Assembly (NCBI RefSeq): GCF_020379485.1
Contig: NC_063446.1
Span: 21,230,610 to 21,294,609 of the forward strand
Direction of reading: 5' to 3'
DNA: 64,000 bases
From: Brassica napus
Lineage: Eukaryota; Streptophyta; Magnoliopsida; Brassicales; Brassicaceae
In this document: one piece after another, positions 45,117 to 58,604 of the stretch
How positions within the stretch are numbered: the first letter of the stretch is position 1
Layout: every line of letters starts with the position of its first letter
Program-made: the position numbers and the translations under genes
The notes under the pieces: generated by a model
What the model was told of the DNA's origin: nothing
What the model saw: only the letters and a program-made list of their open reading frames with translations
Database searches by the model: none

Positions 45117-46651
45117 TGCCATTTTAGTTTTTTGAATATTAATAACACATGTCATCAAAAAGTACAGTTTACAAACAATTAAAACATATGAATTATTATT
45201 GTGAAACATAACATCCGTGCGGTTGCGTAGATCAAAGTGTAGTAACATCTTAAAACGAAAGACTCAGTCAAACAAAAAAACTAAAGATATAAAACTATTA
45301 TAACCTGACATAGTTACTGACACTACAATTGTAGGCACATAAGGTCACAAATCTTTGTAATGTAATTAAGAACAAAGTAAAACAATCATTTTCGAAAAAA
45401 TAATAATAAAATTTTCATGAATAAATTGAATTTTTGGGGCAAATATAATAAGTATATTTTTTTAAAAAAACATGTTATTTTTTCATTTTACTTTAAGTTT
45501 TATGTATGCAAAAAATTTAATGTGCTTTTATTATATATATAATTATATGTTTTTTTTATAAGTATAATTATAAGTGCTTATATAACCTGCAGAGGACGCG
45601 GGTTCCCATCGACAAAATGTCAGTTTTGTTATTTTTTTTGGACTAGATGTCAGTTTTGTTATTTTTACCTTTTTAGTTAATGAATACAAATTTACTAGAA
45701 TGCCTCCATCTTCTTCCTTTCACCTGTTGCACCAAGAACTCTAATTCTGTTTTTCACTTATTTTTATGATGTTTATGCCCAGTTATGATAGCTTCACAAA
45801 GAAATTTATGATTATGAGCTAACACTTTAGAAAATTAGATTTGTTTGGGAAAGATCCAAGTTTTGGAGGGACTGAGGCGAAACGCACATGCACTTTTTAG
45901 AACAAATATTTGTATCCCAAGATCTCCTGCAGTTTTCTATCAATAAAATATAATATAGTGATCGGTTTGTCTAGACATGTGTAAGAGGAATATTTACACT
46001 AGGTCCAACAAAATCAAAACTTCGTATAGCAACTAGAGAAATTTTTTTGGGTATAAATATTAAATTTTATACCATTTTCATTTTTGACAGATTTTACAAT
46101 GAAAACAAGTAGCAAAAAAAGAGAGTTAAAACATCTAAACAACACCGAATAGAAAAGCAAAACATAGCAAAATACAAGAATGCAAAAACTGATACCAATC
46201 TTGAATAACACAACAACGCATTTTGCATAGGATCGCAGTGCGCCAAGAGCTGGAATCTCATTGTTGTGGCTGCTAAGTTGCCGCGAATCTACAGATGATT
46301 GGGCAGCAAATAGATAGATATTTTTATTTTCAAAACCTTAGAGCCCTTTTTGCAAAACCAATTTATTTGTTTCCACAAAATTAGAATTTGCTCAGGGTCC
46401 ACATTAACAATGGGACTCCCCTGATAGCGAAACTCAACTCAAACAACTATGATCTATAAGATTCAAGGACATTTCCAATTATTTTGAAGTTAGGTATGAA
46501 GTTTGTAAGTATGACTTTAATTATATTTATTTATTAAACAAAAAAAACACGTTTCCTACGCTTTTAAAATTTATTTTATTTATAACCCTTTGATTTGAGG
46601 AGATGCATGCAGATATCAAAATTAAACGTTAACTATCTATTCAACGGCCTG
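45117..46651. other. AT-rich DNA with a Helitron 3'-like end
   Basis: A degraded Helitron-type end occurs at 45214-45242 (CCGTGCGGTTGCGTAG then GTGTAG before T). The remainder up to the GH3 relic is AT-rich; no exon or RNA gene was recognised. 46220-46650 may hold the upstream region of the GH3 relic. Confidence 0.4.
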
Positions 46652-47101
46652 ATGGATCTAAAGAAGTTAACATCAAATGTGAAGCAAATACAAGATTATG
46701 TATGAAAGGAGATACTTACGCTTAATGCTAATACAGAGTATCTCCGAGGCTACCTCCATGGAAGCTGTGATAAAGAGTTATTCAAGAAGAACGTACCGGT
46801 AGTAAGCTACGATGATGTTAAGCCTTATATCGAACGCGTTGTGAATGGAGAACCTTCAAATGTTATTTCTGGAAAACCCATTACTCGATTTCTGTTGAGG
46901 TATGTATTGCCGAGTATGTATAAAATATGTCCTTGCTGGTGATATATATATGTAAACTCAAATGTGATATGCTTGTGACATTGTTGATATATGTAGCTCA
47001 GGAACTACTGCAGGGAAACAAAAGATCTTCCCAGTTAACAACAAGTTCTTTGAGGACATGTCATTTGTCATTGCTCTAGGCTCATTCCTTATATCAAAGT
47101 A

Positions 47102-47627
47102 CAGTAAAACCTCTATAAATTAATAATGTTGCGACATTGAAATTTTATTAATTTATAGAGATATTAATTTACAAAAGTTTCCTTATTTAGATTTTTATTT
47201 TAAAATATATTTATTCTAAAATAATAAAAATATTTGATTTTAGTGTATAGACATTAATAGTTATTTTTTTGAAATTTGACATTTATATTAGTTTTATTAT
47301 ATTATTTGTTGTATATAATATATATTGCATAGAACTTCAATATGGTTTTAGATATAATATTACTAAATCTCATCAAAAATATATTAAGTGTTAAGAAAAT
47401 ATAAAGATAATTTTACTGTGAATATAAAACACAAAAATATAATAATAGGTGCTTATTTATATAAATTATGTATACATATAAATTATTAATTTATAATTTT
47501 AATGGGACCATATATTATTGTATCGATTTGTGTCAAATTTTGAACCGGCCCAAGTTGGGACATGCAAAATTTATTAATTTATAGAGATTATTAATTTATC
47601 AAGTATTAATTTATAGATGTTCTACTG
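47102..47627. mobile_element. Emigrant-type (pogo) MITE, 526 bp
   Basis: Left end CAGTAAAACCTCTATAAATT is the known Emigrant terminal repeat; the right end is its inverted copy ending TTATAGATGTTCTACTG. Target TA is duplicated (47100-47101 and 47628-47629). It is inserted in the GH3 exon right after SFLISK. No transposase. Confidence 0.9.
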
Positions 47628-47644
47628 TATACTTTTATCTTAAA

Positions 47645-48095
47645 CTAGACCTTAATCCGCGTAACTACGCGGCTATTTATTTTCACATTTATATATGTAG
47701 AAATTTTTTATATTATTAATGACATATATATATATATATATATACACTATCTTTTAAAATGTTTATATGCTTTTTTTTACATGTTTGTTATTTAATTAAT
47801 TGTTTGAAACTGACAAGTATTTGTAACTTCTTATTATATATTTGGTAGTACTAATTGGATTTGCGTTTGATTATTAGATGACTTTGAAAGATTAAACAAT
47901 TTGGAAATTGTTTTGTATGCAATTCATACATTATTTAAATATCATATCAAAAATTATAAGTAATGAAAAAAATTAATGGGTTTAGTAAAATTTGCATTTT
48001 ATGACAATTCTAAAATATTCAAATACACTAATTTCAAAACATTTAGTATTAGTTATTTATATTATTAAAAAATAAGTTTAAATTACCATTTAAAT
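47645..48095 (-). mobile_element. Helitron 3' part, minus strand
   Basis: Minus strand hairpin CCGCGTAGTTACGCGG followed by ATTAAGGTCTAG ending at 47645, with T beyond. The body runs rightward, AT-rich; its 5' end was not found. Confidence 0.65.
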
Positions 48096-48440
48096 TAGGT
48101 ATGAGATGTTGAACAGAACCAAGCCTGCTGAACATAACCAAACCGAAATAAAGGTGAGAAATTTGGTTCGGTTCGTCAAGTTTATAAAAAACTTTAATTT
48201 TCGGTTCAGTTTGCTTCGGTAATCGGTTAGATTTTGGTAAAAATAGCTGAAATTATCCAAATTTAACCAAATTTTAACAGAAACATAATCGAAACTATAA
48301 ACTTTGGTTAGTTTCTGTAAAAAAAAATTAAAAACAATCTACCCGAATACCAAACCGAAATAAACTTTTTTGTTTAATTTGGCGAGAGTTTGGTCGAACC
48401 AAACTACCCAAATTCCGAACTACCCGAACCCGCATGCCTA
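48096..48440. mobile_element. hAT-type MITE, 345 bp
   Basis: Ends TAGGTATGAGAT and CGCATGCCTA (inverted TAGGCATGCG), flanked by the perfect 8-bp duplication ATTTAAAT (48088-48095 and 48441-48448). The interior has repeated CGGTTCGGTT/AACCAAACC-like words. Confidence 0.82.
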
Positions 48441-48490
48441 ATTTAAATCAATCATTTATCCTATTAAATTGGGCTTTACATATATATATA

Positions 48491-48998
48491 CTAGACCTTG
48501 ACCCGCGCGCTCGCGCATGTGTTCTTTTTCGGTTTGCAATTTTTAATATTTATTATATTTTATATAAGTATGATGTGGTTAATAATGTAGTCTATGCTAA
48601 TTTAAAAAATTAAAATGATAAATTACATTAGTTATTTCTTATATATCAATTTTTTTGAAATATAGGGTTGTTAATCATAGAGTTTGTTTGTATTTATAAC
48701 CAATTAAAATAAATATTAATATTTTTCTATCCATTAATTTGTATTAGAAAATATATTTTTTATATTTTGAAAAATGCATAAGTTCATGTTAAATTATTAA
48801 CATTATTTCTAATTATAGATAAAATATAGTTGGGTAGATAATTTATAGTTGAATCATTAGAATATACAAAATAAATGGGTTTGGTTCAATATCTATCACT
48901 AAAATATTTAACAACTTTTTGTGATAGCTATATATAAATTGGTTTTTTAATTGTTGGTGGTACACATGTTAGACTGTATAATAAGTTAAGAGTATTTT
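48491..48998 (-). mobile_element. Helitron 3' segment, minus strand
   Basis: Minus strand GCGCGAGCGCGCGGGTCAAG then GTCTAG ending at 48491. The following 500 bp resembles, word for word in places (GTTGTTGGTGG-like, TAAATTATTAACATTATTT), the segment 52911-54080, so both belong to one Helitron family. Confidence 0.7.
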
Positions 48999-51151
48999 AC
49001 ACTATAAGACAGTTTCCAAGTTTTTATTACATTCTAGGTCAGTTATCACTATTGAGGTAGTTTTTTATGACTAGAAACCAAACCACCGTTAACTAGATTC
49101 TTTTTATCTAACTAAAGTGGTTCCACAATTTTCTAAAATTTATTACTTTTCTTCTCTTTTTCGAGAGTAAACAAACATAATTATGAAATCAAAAAGCTTC
49201 TTCTTCACATCTCAATCTTCAACTTCTCGATCTCAGGTCATCTATGCCACAATTCCTCTCGCCGTGTTTCCTGGTCATCCTCTGTGACTGCCGGTGAACC
49301 TCCGTCGAGCTCGGTCGCGAAACTGCATGTTCGTCTTCTCCTTCGCCGTGAAATCAACACAAACAAATTCTTCCTCCATGTCGTGCTATTCATTTCATCT
49401 CCCTTGTGCTCGTGGTGGTTGTGATGTTCGAAATCCGCCGCAGTGGCCGTGTTTCGATTCATCTCCCTTGTCCTCTTCAGCTCATTTCCCTTGACAAAAA
49501 CTCACTATTTTTAAAATCTGAATTTGAAAAACATTCTATAAATGATAAAACTATGATCATGAAGTGTAACCTATAATTAAAACGTAAAAGAATGAAAGAT
49601 TTTGTGGAAAAAATCAATAGCGGCCGCAAATTTATTGCAGAAAACCCAAAATTCTGGAAAATACGAAGACATATTTACTAAAATGCCACTGATTAAAAAA
49701 ATTGAAAATAAACAAAGTATGTACATATTCATGGGTTGTACACATGGATAAGAATGTGCATGTACACTATTAGATTAGTAATTTGTAAACACATCTAAAG
49801 TTGTTTGTGTGTTTAACATATACTTATAAAGAAATTTACATGTACACATATGTTTTTGACATCGACAAGGGCTACATGTACAATATACATATTATATCTT
49901 ATCAGATATTTACATGTACACATATGTTTGAGATACATGTTATATGTCCAGTATGTTGTAAACTTGTGTACATGTTTGAGATACAATTTTCATATATTTA
50001 TATGTACACATATGTTTGAGTGTTATCTTTTTGTTAGCTAAATATGTACCTTGACATAAGTGTTATCTTTGTTGTGACATCACTCTTCATCATGCTTCAA
50101 ACTGTTAGAACACATGAATATGCAAAAATTATCAACGTGTACATATAATGTATTATCCACATGTACGTTTAGATGAATTATATCCACGTGTACACCATTA
50201 TGAACAAAAGTGCAAAAAGATGATACTCCTCCATTGTTATTGCACATCACACTTCTTGCCGGCTTCGTTGACGACAACGGAGAGCCAGTGAACAAGTTGA
50301 TGAACAAAACACAAAATATATGAGTCCAGAACAAGCTGATGAACACAACACAAAATTCAATTCATTTTCACGGTACGTGTGTATGAAATAGCGTACATGT
50401 GTACAGAAAATGGTGTATATGTGTACGAGAAATATGATAGTGTACATATGTAAAACACACATAAATTAATCAAGCTAAGACCTACCATGAAGATAGCATG
50501 AAAACACACACATCAATCAGAAGCTCTTAAACAAGGTGGGGGTTGGATCCAAAACATAAATCTATGTTATTGATGATTGATGTGTAGTAGATTCATTGCT
50601 GACTCAAAACAAATAAGAAATCACTCATTTTGCTTAGAGAGATCAATAGAAAGAGAGGATTTTGAATCTTATTCTAGGGTATAACTTACCCGAAGAGAAA
50701 AGACAGAAGTCTAAGGGAAGGCACCTATTAGCTTTAGTAGGACTGACCCACTCCGGCGAGAATAGCGGTGGAGACGCCGGTGAAAAAAGGAGATGATGAG
50801 GAACACCCATTACTATTTTCAGAAGAAATACAACGATAAAAAAGGAGATGATGAATGTGGCTGAGTAAATTTGAATCGTTAAAGGTTAAAGTACAAAAGC
50901 AAATCCAATGGTCAAGAAATGAAACAGAAATAAGTCTTCTCAAAAGTGTTAGATTTAATCTGAACCATTGAATGGGAAGAGAGATGTGTGGTTGAGGTTA
51001 ATTCCCGCTAATATAATACTTTGGTTACTCAGTTGGTTAGTTACGAAGTAACTAATTTGTTTAGGAAGAAGGGAAGCAGTTAGAAGAAAGTGTCTTGGTA
51101 GAAGAAAATGACTTATTGTGTTATAATAAACTTAAAACTGCCTCTGAGTGT
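48999..51151. mobile_element. Mutator-like TIR element candidate
   Basis: The left end region (ACACTATAAGACAGTTTCC then AAGTTTTTATTACA) is matched in inverted form at the right (TGTTATAATAAACTTAAAAC then TGCCTCTGAGTGT). TIRs are about 40 bp with mismatches; no clear target duplication was seen. Inside are two leftward frames of unknown nature (49462-49238 with HHNHHEHKGDE and a poly-Arg run; 50943-50734) and a repeat field. No MURA transposase. The class is a guess from TIR length. Confidence 0.4.
49720..50460. repeat. Dispersed ACATGTACACATATG repeats
   Basis: About ten degenerate copies of a motif built on TACATGTACACATATGTTTGA, some inverted (GTGTACATATGTAAAAC), spread at irregular spacing. 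Cores such as GTACACATGTAC and ACGTGTAC are palindromic, so each can form a small hairpin or protein-binding site. Confidence 0.7.
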
Positions 51152-51198
51152 AATTCTTTCATAAGTTAATAACCACGACAAAGACACGTGTGACATTA

Positions 51199-52699
51199 TC
51201 TATATTATTAAAAGAGAAGTATCCATTTGAAAATGTTCTTACTTCATTAATTAAACTCCCTATTTTTTTGTTTGTTTTTTTCAGTTGCATTTATGAAATA
51301 TCCTAAAACGAATAAAACTGTCTAATTTATTACTTGTCTTTTCAGTTACATTAATGAAATATGCTTAAATGAATTTAAACTTCCTATTTTTTTGTTTGTC
51401 TTTTTCAGTTACCTTAATGAAATCTATATTATTAAAAGAGAAGTACCCATTTGAAAATGTTCTTACTTCATTAATTAAACTCCCTATTTTTTTGCTTGTC
51501 TTTTTCAGTTGCATTTATGAAATATCCTAAAACAAATAAAACTGCCTAATTTATTACTTGTCTTTTCAGTTACATTAATGAAAAATGCTTAAATGAATTT
51601 AAACTTCCTATTTTATTGTTTGTCTTTTTCAATTACCTTAATGAAATATTCTTAAATAAATTTGGACATAATGTCATTTAATCAACAAAAAAAACTCATG
51701 AGTTATCCTTACGTGCATAATTTCAATAATGGAGATTTTAAAAAACGTGCATCATTAAAATGTTACCTAAAACATACAACACTAATATATAATATGCATC
51801 AATAAAACTAGAATTTGACTCACAAAATTGTACGGATATTATTTTCAGTTGATTAAATTAAAAAATATTTATTTATTCAAAAAAATATTTAAGAATGGCT
51901 ATGTTTTTAAAAATTATATGGTATTATTTGCTCATAACTCATTTGTCATTTGTTAAATTGTTAGAAATAAAATTTTAGCATAATATAACTCAGTTGTCAT
52001 TTGCTAAATTTATGGTTTTTATTTATATTTTTTATTATTAAATTATAATATTTTCATTTTATATTTGAAAGAGAAATGAATTTTCTTTCAAACAATATTT
52101 TTGTAAATGTATTTTTTTAAAAATAATCAATTTAAATTGTTATTATCATTGAATATAATTATTTTTGACATAATTTGAGTTTTCGTTTACATCAAAACTT
52201 ATCATACTTTAGGATAATTTTAATTTAAAATGTAATTTTCATATTTTTCAAACAAATTCTAAAATTATTATTTTTTAAATATTTTGTTATAATTTTTTAA
52301 AAAATATTGAGTTGCATTTCAAATAAAAAGGTAAACATATTAAAAATATTCTAATTAAAATATGTAAAATTTAATATAGTTTTAAGGAAATTGTCAAAAT
52401 TAAAAAAAAATTACACATAAAAAAAATCATGATTTTTGTTAACTGGACGGATCATTATTTATATGATATCGCAAACGAAAGAAAAATTTATGTTTTTACA
52501 ATTATTTAATTAACTATGTATACTCATTTTTTATATATTTTTATATAAGATCAAACATTCGTAAAAAAAATAGATAGTTTAAGATGCAAAAAAAATATTT
52601 ATTTAATGAATATAATATGAATGAATTTTACAAATACATCATTTAATAAAATAAATAATTAAAAACTGAAAATTCATATCCGCGCGGATCAGGATGTAG
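51199..52699 (+). mobile_element. Non-autonomous Helitron with duplicated 5' end
   Basis: 5' end TCTATATTATTAAAAGAGAA at 51199; 3' end CCGCGCGGATCAGGATGTAG at 52699, followed by T (GTAG in place of CTAG). The first 224 bp is tandemly duplicated (51199-51422 and 51423-51646), so the 5' terminus occurs twice. No gene. Confidence 0.72.
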
Positions 52700-53087
52700 T
52701 TGTATTTAATAACACAAGCCATTTGTGTTGAAATTAGTTTTGGTATATGACGTGATAGGCTTTGTCTTAATATTAATGAATGTGTGTATTTTTTAAACTA
52801 GCGGCAGAGATTGTAAATATATAGATTAAGTGAGAGTTATTTTCTATTTGTACTTCATTTTTAATAAGACAGATAGATATATAGAAAACATCTTACCTAT
52901 TAAAACATTACTAGCCTTTGACCCGCGCGTCCGCGCAGCTGTTTTGTCAATTTACAATATCAAATATTTATTATTGTTTAACAATATATTTTATATTTGT
53001 ATATATGTGAACTTGTAAATAATGTATCTATGTTGATAAACAAATCAAAGTGATAAATTAGTATTAGTTGTTTCTTATTATATCCAT

Positions 53088-53334
53088 TAGGCCTGGAACA
53101 GATCCGGATATGCGGAAAATTTATGATACCGAGATTCGGATCCGTCGGATTTAATATCTGGATCCGTACTCGTGGTTTTCAGATATCCAGATTCTGGATA
53201 TCCGTCTAGATATTATATTATCCGCAGGTATCCGGATTCGGATAAGGACGAATAAAAATAATTAAAAAAATATTTTGTTTAAAATACTATTTTTAAAAAA
53301 ATAATATACTTAAATTGAATATTTATACAAGAAT

Positions 53335-53365
<31 letters not shown>

Positions 53366-53649
53366 ATAATATTGTAAAAATTGAAATATGATAATATAAA
53401 ATTAATTTATTTATAAATATTATTATATCAATAAATATTAATAAAATTAATATTTTAATATATTTTCAAAATACGGATCCGGATTCGGATATTTGGAGCT
53501 AAAAATTAAGATATCCGGATTTGGATTTGAGGGATCCAAGATTTTACTATCCAGATTCAGATCCAAACATCACAAATATCCTATTTTACGAGCGGATCTG
53601 GAGAGAATCTCGGATCGGATCTGGATCCCATATAATAATCCTAGGCCTA
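53088..53649. mobile_element. hAT-type MITE, 562 bp
   Basis: Ends TAGGCCTGGAAC and CCTAGGCCTA, flanked by ATATCCAT (53080-53087) and ATATCCAA (53650-53657), a 7 of 8 match. The interior is full of GGATCCGGAT/ATATCCGGAT words in both orientations, typical of crucifer hAT MITEs. Confidence 0.78.
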
Positions 53650-54189
53650 ATATCCAAATCGTAAATAAAAATAATATATATTGTATTTTTTGTATATATA
53701 ACCAATTAGAATGAATATTAATATATTTTTTTGAAACACAAATTGTTTTGGAAAATAATATAGACATACTTTTGCAAAGAATAAGTTAATATTTCAATGC
53801 TAAATTATTAACATTATTTTTTTGTTTTCTTATAATTCAAATATAATTGGGTAGATTATATGAGAAAAACTTCATATTAATATTTTTTTAAACTAAGGTA
53901 ATGTAAACTAATTACATTATTCGATAGTTTATAGTCTAAGCCTGAGATTACATAGAAAATAATCAGTTTCGTTGAATATATTTATATAACATATTTAAAA
54001 TATATTTTAATTGGTATATGTAAATAAGAAAAACATATTAATCTACAAAATGGGCATTCACTTGTTGGTGGTAAAATGCTAAAACAGTAAAATAAACAAA
54101 TCAAAGCCCAATTACCAAGTTAACTAATTTAGCGTAGGAAAAAGAAAAAAAACGTTAGATTAACGTTCATTAAAAAAAACTCACATCGC

Positions 54190-55130
54190 GATCTAAACAA
54201 CGATATCTAGGGTTTCGATGTTCCATGTTCATCAACCATCTTTTCGGCGAGTTCCACACCGGTATCTACGATTTAAATTCTTTCCAAACTTTCAAGATGC
54301 TATCAATCGTGAAATTAATAGAATCAAGGTATTGATTTCTTAATTTTTCGTTGTGAAAGCTGTACCAGGTTGATCCTCTGTTTGATATTGGGTTTACTTG
54401 CAGATGTAAGAACTTGAGACATATAACAAACAGAAGTAGACATTAAAGACATCAAAATTAAGACTATTTGGAGATCGGTGGTCCATTGCAAAGATCGGTG
54501 ATATAATGGACAGAGTGGTCGGATTAAGTTGTTATCTCGAGAGAGAAGAGCAAATCCATCACTGTAAAGAAGATGAACCCCACTTGAAAGTCTAAGAAAA
54601 AGGTAAGTATTTTGTTTCTCCTTAGAATATCTGTGTGAGTTATAATCTAAGCTACGCTTTGTTTCTGAGTAATTTTAGTCTGTTTTTGTTGACACTTGAA
54701 GAAACTTATCAAGATAATTGTTCTGCGATGAAAGAATAAAAAAGATATGGAGCATGAAGAAAAGGGTCAAAAAATAACGGCTCACATGAAGATTCAAACT
54801 GAATCTGAGGCAAGAGTTGCATCAAGGGAACTCTTCCAAAACGTTGCCAAGCGCCAGGAGCAGAGTAAGTGATTCCATTCATAATGTGTTTCTTTTCTTC
54901 ATGTGAACATCATGTGGTTTAACGTATAATAAAATCCTTCTGTTGTTTCAGGTTCATTAAACTGGGTGACTTTGATGCTTCCTTTCAGAAACGGATCCCT
55001 AGTCAGAGGATGAAACAACCCGAATCACTTGCAAATCTCAGACTACAATTGATGGTAAATGAGATAACCCAAATGAGCTGCGCTTCTCCGCAACATTTGA
55101 TGGTAATCACGGTTAGTACTCTATTTTAAG
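54190..55130 (+). pseudogene. Unidentified exon-like gene fragments
   Basis: Short pieces with plausible splice borders: MFHVHQPSFRRVPHR (54218 onward), and MEHEEKGQKITAHMKIQTES with ARVASRELFQNVAKRQEQ (about 54749-54865), followed by an AGTAAGT donor-like site. GC content is higher than the surroundings. The parent gene is not recognised. It probably represents host exons carried by the surrounding Helitron. Confidence 0.35.
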
Positions 55131-56099
55131 GTTTTAACTCATATAAGAATGGTTGAGTGAATCATTACCTTAGCAATATATGTTTGGTTTTAAATTGATT
55201 AAGTGATGCATACGTGAATGATTGTGTTATATATAACTTAAAAATTAAAGCAAAATCACTTCAAATAGCCCAAAGGAAATGATTTGGTGTGTCAAAAAAA
55301 AATAGGAAAAGCATACTTGTATAAAATAAATGTTTGATAATAAGACTTGCAAAATGTTGTTCACATACCCTCTACTCTACGTGTGGGGATTTGAAACCTA
55401 CATGTAACAGAACAAAATTAATATATATTTTATTATAATTATCTTTCTACAACATACAATGAAACACGCATAGAAACATTCCAAAATTGAACACACAGCT
55501 ACGTAAAACATGGATTATAAGAATAGATTAAAGTGACACCCTACAAAGAAATAATGATATTTGTAATAGATCAACTCGCATATAAAGTGTTAAAACGTAT
55601 TCTTTGAAAAAATCTTAAAGTTTCATCGTCTGACACCATTTCAAGCGTCTTGCCTCCGGTATGACATGTTTCTTTTCCACGAATGAAGCAATTAAACGTG
55701 AACTCTCCATCCGGTTTTAAAAGATTTGACATTTTTGAGAAGAGTAAAATTGAAAAACTGATAATTTCAGACATGTTTAGGTTGTTGAGTGAATAAGAAT
55801 GAGTATTGACGGTAGAGGAATGAGATATATATATATATATATCTTCTTTATATATAAAGTAAGCTTTGTATCCCTCCTAGAGCGTCCAGCTCGGATGCCA
55901 TGTCACAAATTCGTGTTCTGTGGTATTGACACGTGTCCACTAAGACTACACACCGCGTTTCATTTATTGGGCTTACGATTACGTTTGGGCTTACGATTAC
56001 GTTTGTGGGCATTCGCTTACTTCGTAAAACCTATTTTAGAGTGTAAGCCAGTATAGTCAAAACACGTCGTTTTTGTTTCTTTTGTTTCATCTATTTTTT

Positions 56100-57000
56100 C
56101 TTCTGTGCGGCTGCGATATCGGAGGAGACTCTAGGGTTTTTGATCCAGATGATTCATCTTCTTCCTAACTTTCCTAACTAAGGAATCAACCAGTGTCAGT
56201 TATTGTTTTTACCCATGGGATTTATGATATTTATCGTCCAAATCCCTTTGGGCTAATATGTATTGTTTGTGAGTCAACTCAACCCTAGCATCCAACAGCC
56301 ACCGTCCTCTTCGATCCCTTGCTTCCCCGTCATCACAAAGCTTCAACTTTAACACCGCCATTCGAATTAACATCCACCTCTTCCATGGATTACAAGAACG
56401 TGATATGCACCTCCTTGCCACAACGAATCGTTAGGAGATGGTAACATTAGACGAGTAAACGCGCTCTGGAGAATCATATCGACGCGTTGAGCCTCAAGCA
56501 CGAAGACAATTACGCAATGGAGGCTGTGGCGGTGGCGGAGGGAATAAGAAGACTGATGGTAGTCTTTCAACCGTTGTACCAGTGGAACATTTGCGACAAT
56601 TAAGGAGGAGCAACGGTTGTTCTAGAGAGGCTGGTCGGCGGCAAGCAGATCCACGCGATGATGGTTAAAGACGGTTCTGTGTCATGGATTAGCGATTCAT
56701 TTTTTGGTGTCGAATCATTTGAATTGGGCTCGACGTTGATCAAGATTACCGAGAAGATTGGATATTAGTGGAAACTAAAAGAGAAGAAAGGATATGTAGG
56801 ATTATCACAGGAGATTATGCTACCATCAAATGGCTCTTTGGAAGATAGAAAGCTCTGCTAATTGGTTTCAACTCAAGAAACAGAATCCGGTAGTGCAACT
56901 GGCTAAATTCAATCAACAAAAGTGAATCAATGTCAAAATGTTCATCTCAATTATGGATATGATCTATCGCAGTGGTGAGTGTAATCAAAGTTGTTGGAGC
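56100..57000 (+). other. GC-richer gene-like segment, unidentified
   Basis: Higher GC than its surroundings, with broken frames. One reads GGKQIHAMMVKDGS (about 56640), reminiscent of PPR proteins, but the neighbouring residues do not form clear PPR repeats. Probably captured exons; identity unknown. Confidence 0.25.
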
Positions 57001-58100
57001 ATGGTGGAGAAGTGGTGCCATTGTAATGGCGACTGATGGCCATAACGGCATATTGAATCACCAGAAAGGGGTGTGCTCATAGCATGGCTGTAATGGTTGT
57101 ATGAATCGTCACTAACCGCGCTTTAACTCTCCCTGCCCAGTACAACACGATTTCGCTTTCTATTAAACTACTTCATCTTGAGGCAGTGTTTCTCTCCTAT
57201 AAAAAGGTGAGGCCTTTACCATTAATCATCATCTTTACATTTTTTACTACTCTCGATATAGATTTACTTTTCAGTGTAATGGTGATTTCATATGTGTTTC
57301 TCTCTGAGTTGTAGGCTGGCCATTGTTCTTCCACCGTGCAACTGTTCCGATTCTGGTAAGCAAGGACGTTAATCGTGGTGGCGAGTTGATGTCTGAACCT
57401 TACACGGAGGCTTAACTACAAACACCAGCAACGTGCTCTCAAATTCTCGGATTCTATATTCATGTTGCTTGCGATTTATAACCAGGCTGTTACTACATTG
57501 CGAACAAGTAGTTAAGTACCTAACACTTCTGAACTTCTTCCTCTGTACCATTCTTGCTTAATTAGTCTGGCCTTATTATCTCAGAGCAGATGGTCATTCT
57601 TGATGAAGAGTCATATATGCATAGTGTTTGCTTGGAAAAGGGTGATTTTTTTTTGTATATATAAAACTTAAATTTAGGGTAATGGAAAGGGATGAACGCC
57701 TACCTGCTCTTATTACATTTCACGTTCTACTATGTGCTCTATTAGCGAGACCGAGAGGGAGTTGTTTAAGTATGATTTTTCTAGGAATGTTTGCATGAAG
57801 CACTAAAGCCGTCCTTGGAATGTTTGAATATGATTTTTTTCTGTAGATATAAAAGACAATAGTACAACAAAACAAGTTGTTGGTTCATTCTACTTTCGCT
57901 TATTTTTGTGCACATGTCTTCCTGTAGCAACAGCATAAAATTGACATGAATTGATAGGATACTATACATGTGTTAACAGTATTAACAATGTTCAAGCAAA
58001 GATGCTATGCAATCAGATTCTTGGTTTTAGATTTTTGGGGTTTTAAAAAACCTGCAAAAGAACTTATGTTTCTTAATGTTTCATTGCTCTTATGGTGCAG

Positions 58101-58309
58101 GTAGATCTGAATAGAGCAAGAGCTCCTTTGCTCGAGATTGTAACTGAACCTCATATGGGAAGTCGGGTCGAAGCTGGTGAATACGCAAGTGAGATGCAAT
58201 AGATTGTAAGGTATTTAGGATTGAGTACATGAATATGCAAGAAGGCTCTCCCCGCTGTGTTGTCAATATCTCAATCCGCCCAATTGGGCAAGTTAAGTTT
58301 GTCACCAAG
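58101..58309 (+). pseudogene. Captured GATB exon (Glu-tRNA(Gln) amidotransferase subunit B)
   Basis: After the acceptor GGTGCAG the reading is [20 protein letters not shown] then [13 protein letters not shown], a TAG at 58200-58202, IVRYLGLS, and in a shifted frame [20 protein letters not shown]. This is the diagnostic GatB/GatE core (LLEIVSEPD, MQEGSLRCDVNISIRP). It ends at a donor at 58310. GatB works with GatA and GatC to turn Glu-tRNA(Gln) into Gln-tRNA(Gln) in plastids and mitochondria. Here a single broken exon lies in transposon DNA, so it is a captured fragment. Confidence 0.85.
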
Positions 58310-58604
58310 GTCAATAAGTTAATTTTCTTTATTTATCGTTTGTAGATTCTGATCTTTTTCAGAAAATGTCGACTGTTTAATTTGATTCAGCAGGAGAGAT
58401 GCATTATATTGGTACATATCTTGGTATGCAATCAAAAGGTTAATACTTAGTTGTATAAATTATGACAAAAGTACTACTACGACAGTAAAACAAAGGTATA
58501 TAAATGTAAAGAGAAGGCAACATTTTACATGTGTTAGTTTAAAAAAAAAAACATTTTCCTGGTGTTCTGTTAAGACTACTTGAATCTTCAAAATTTCTGG
58601 ATCA

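Noticed and set aside
55571..55774. 67-codon minus-strand frame containing LLKPDGEFTFNCFIRGKE
   Set aside because: Exon-like wording, but no splice borders, no neighbours and no recognised family; not enough to call a gene.
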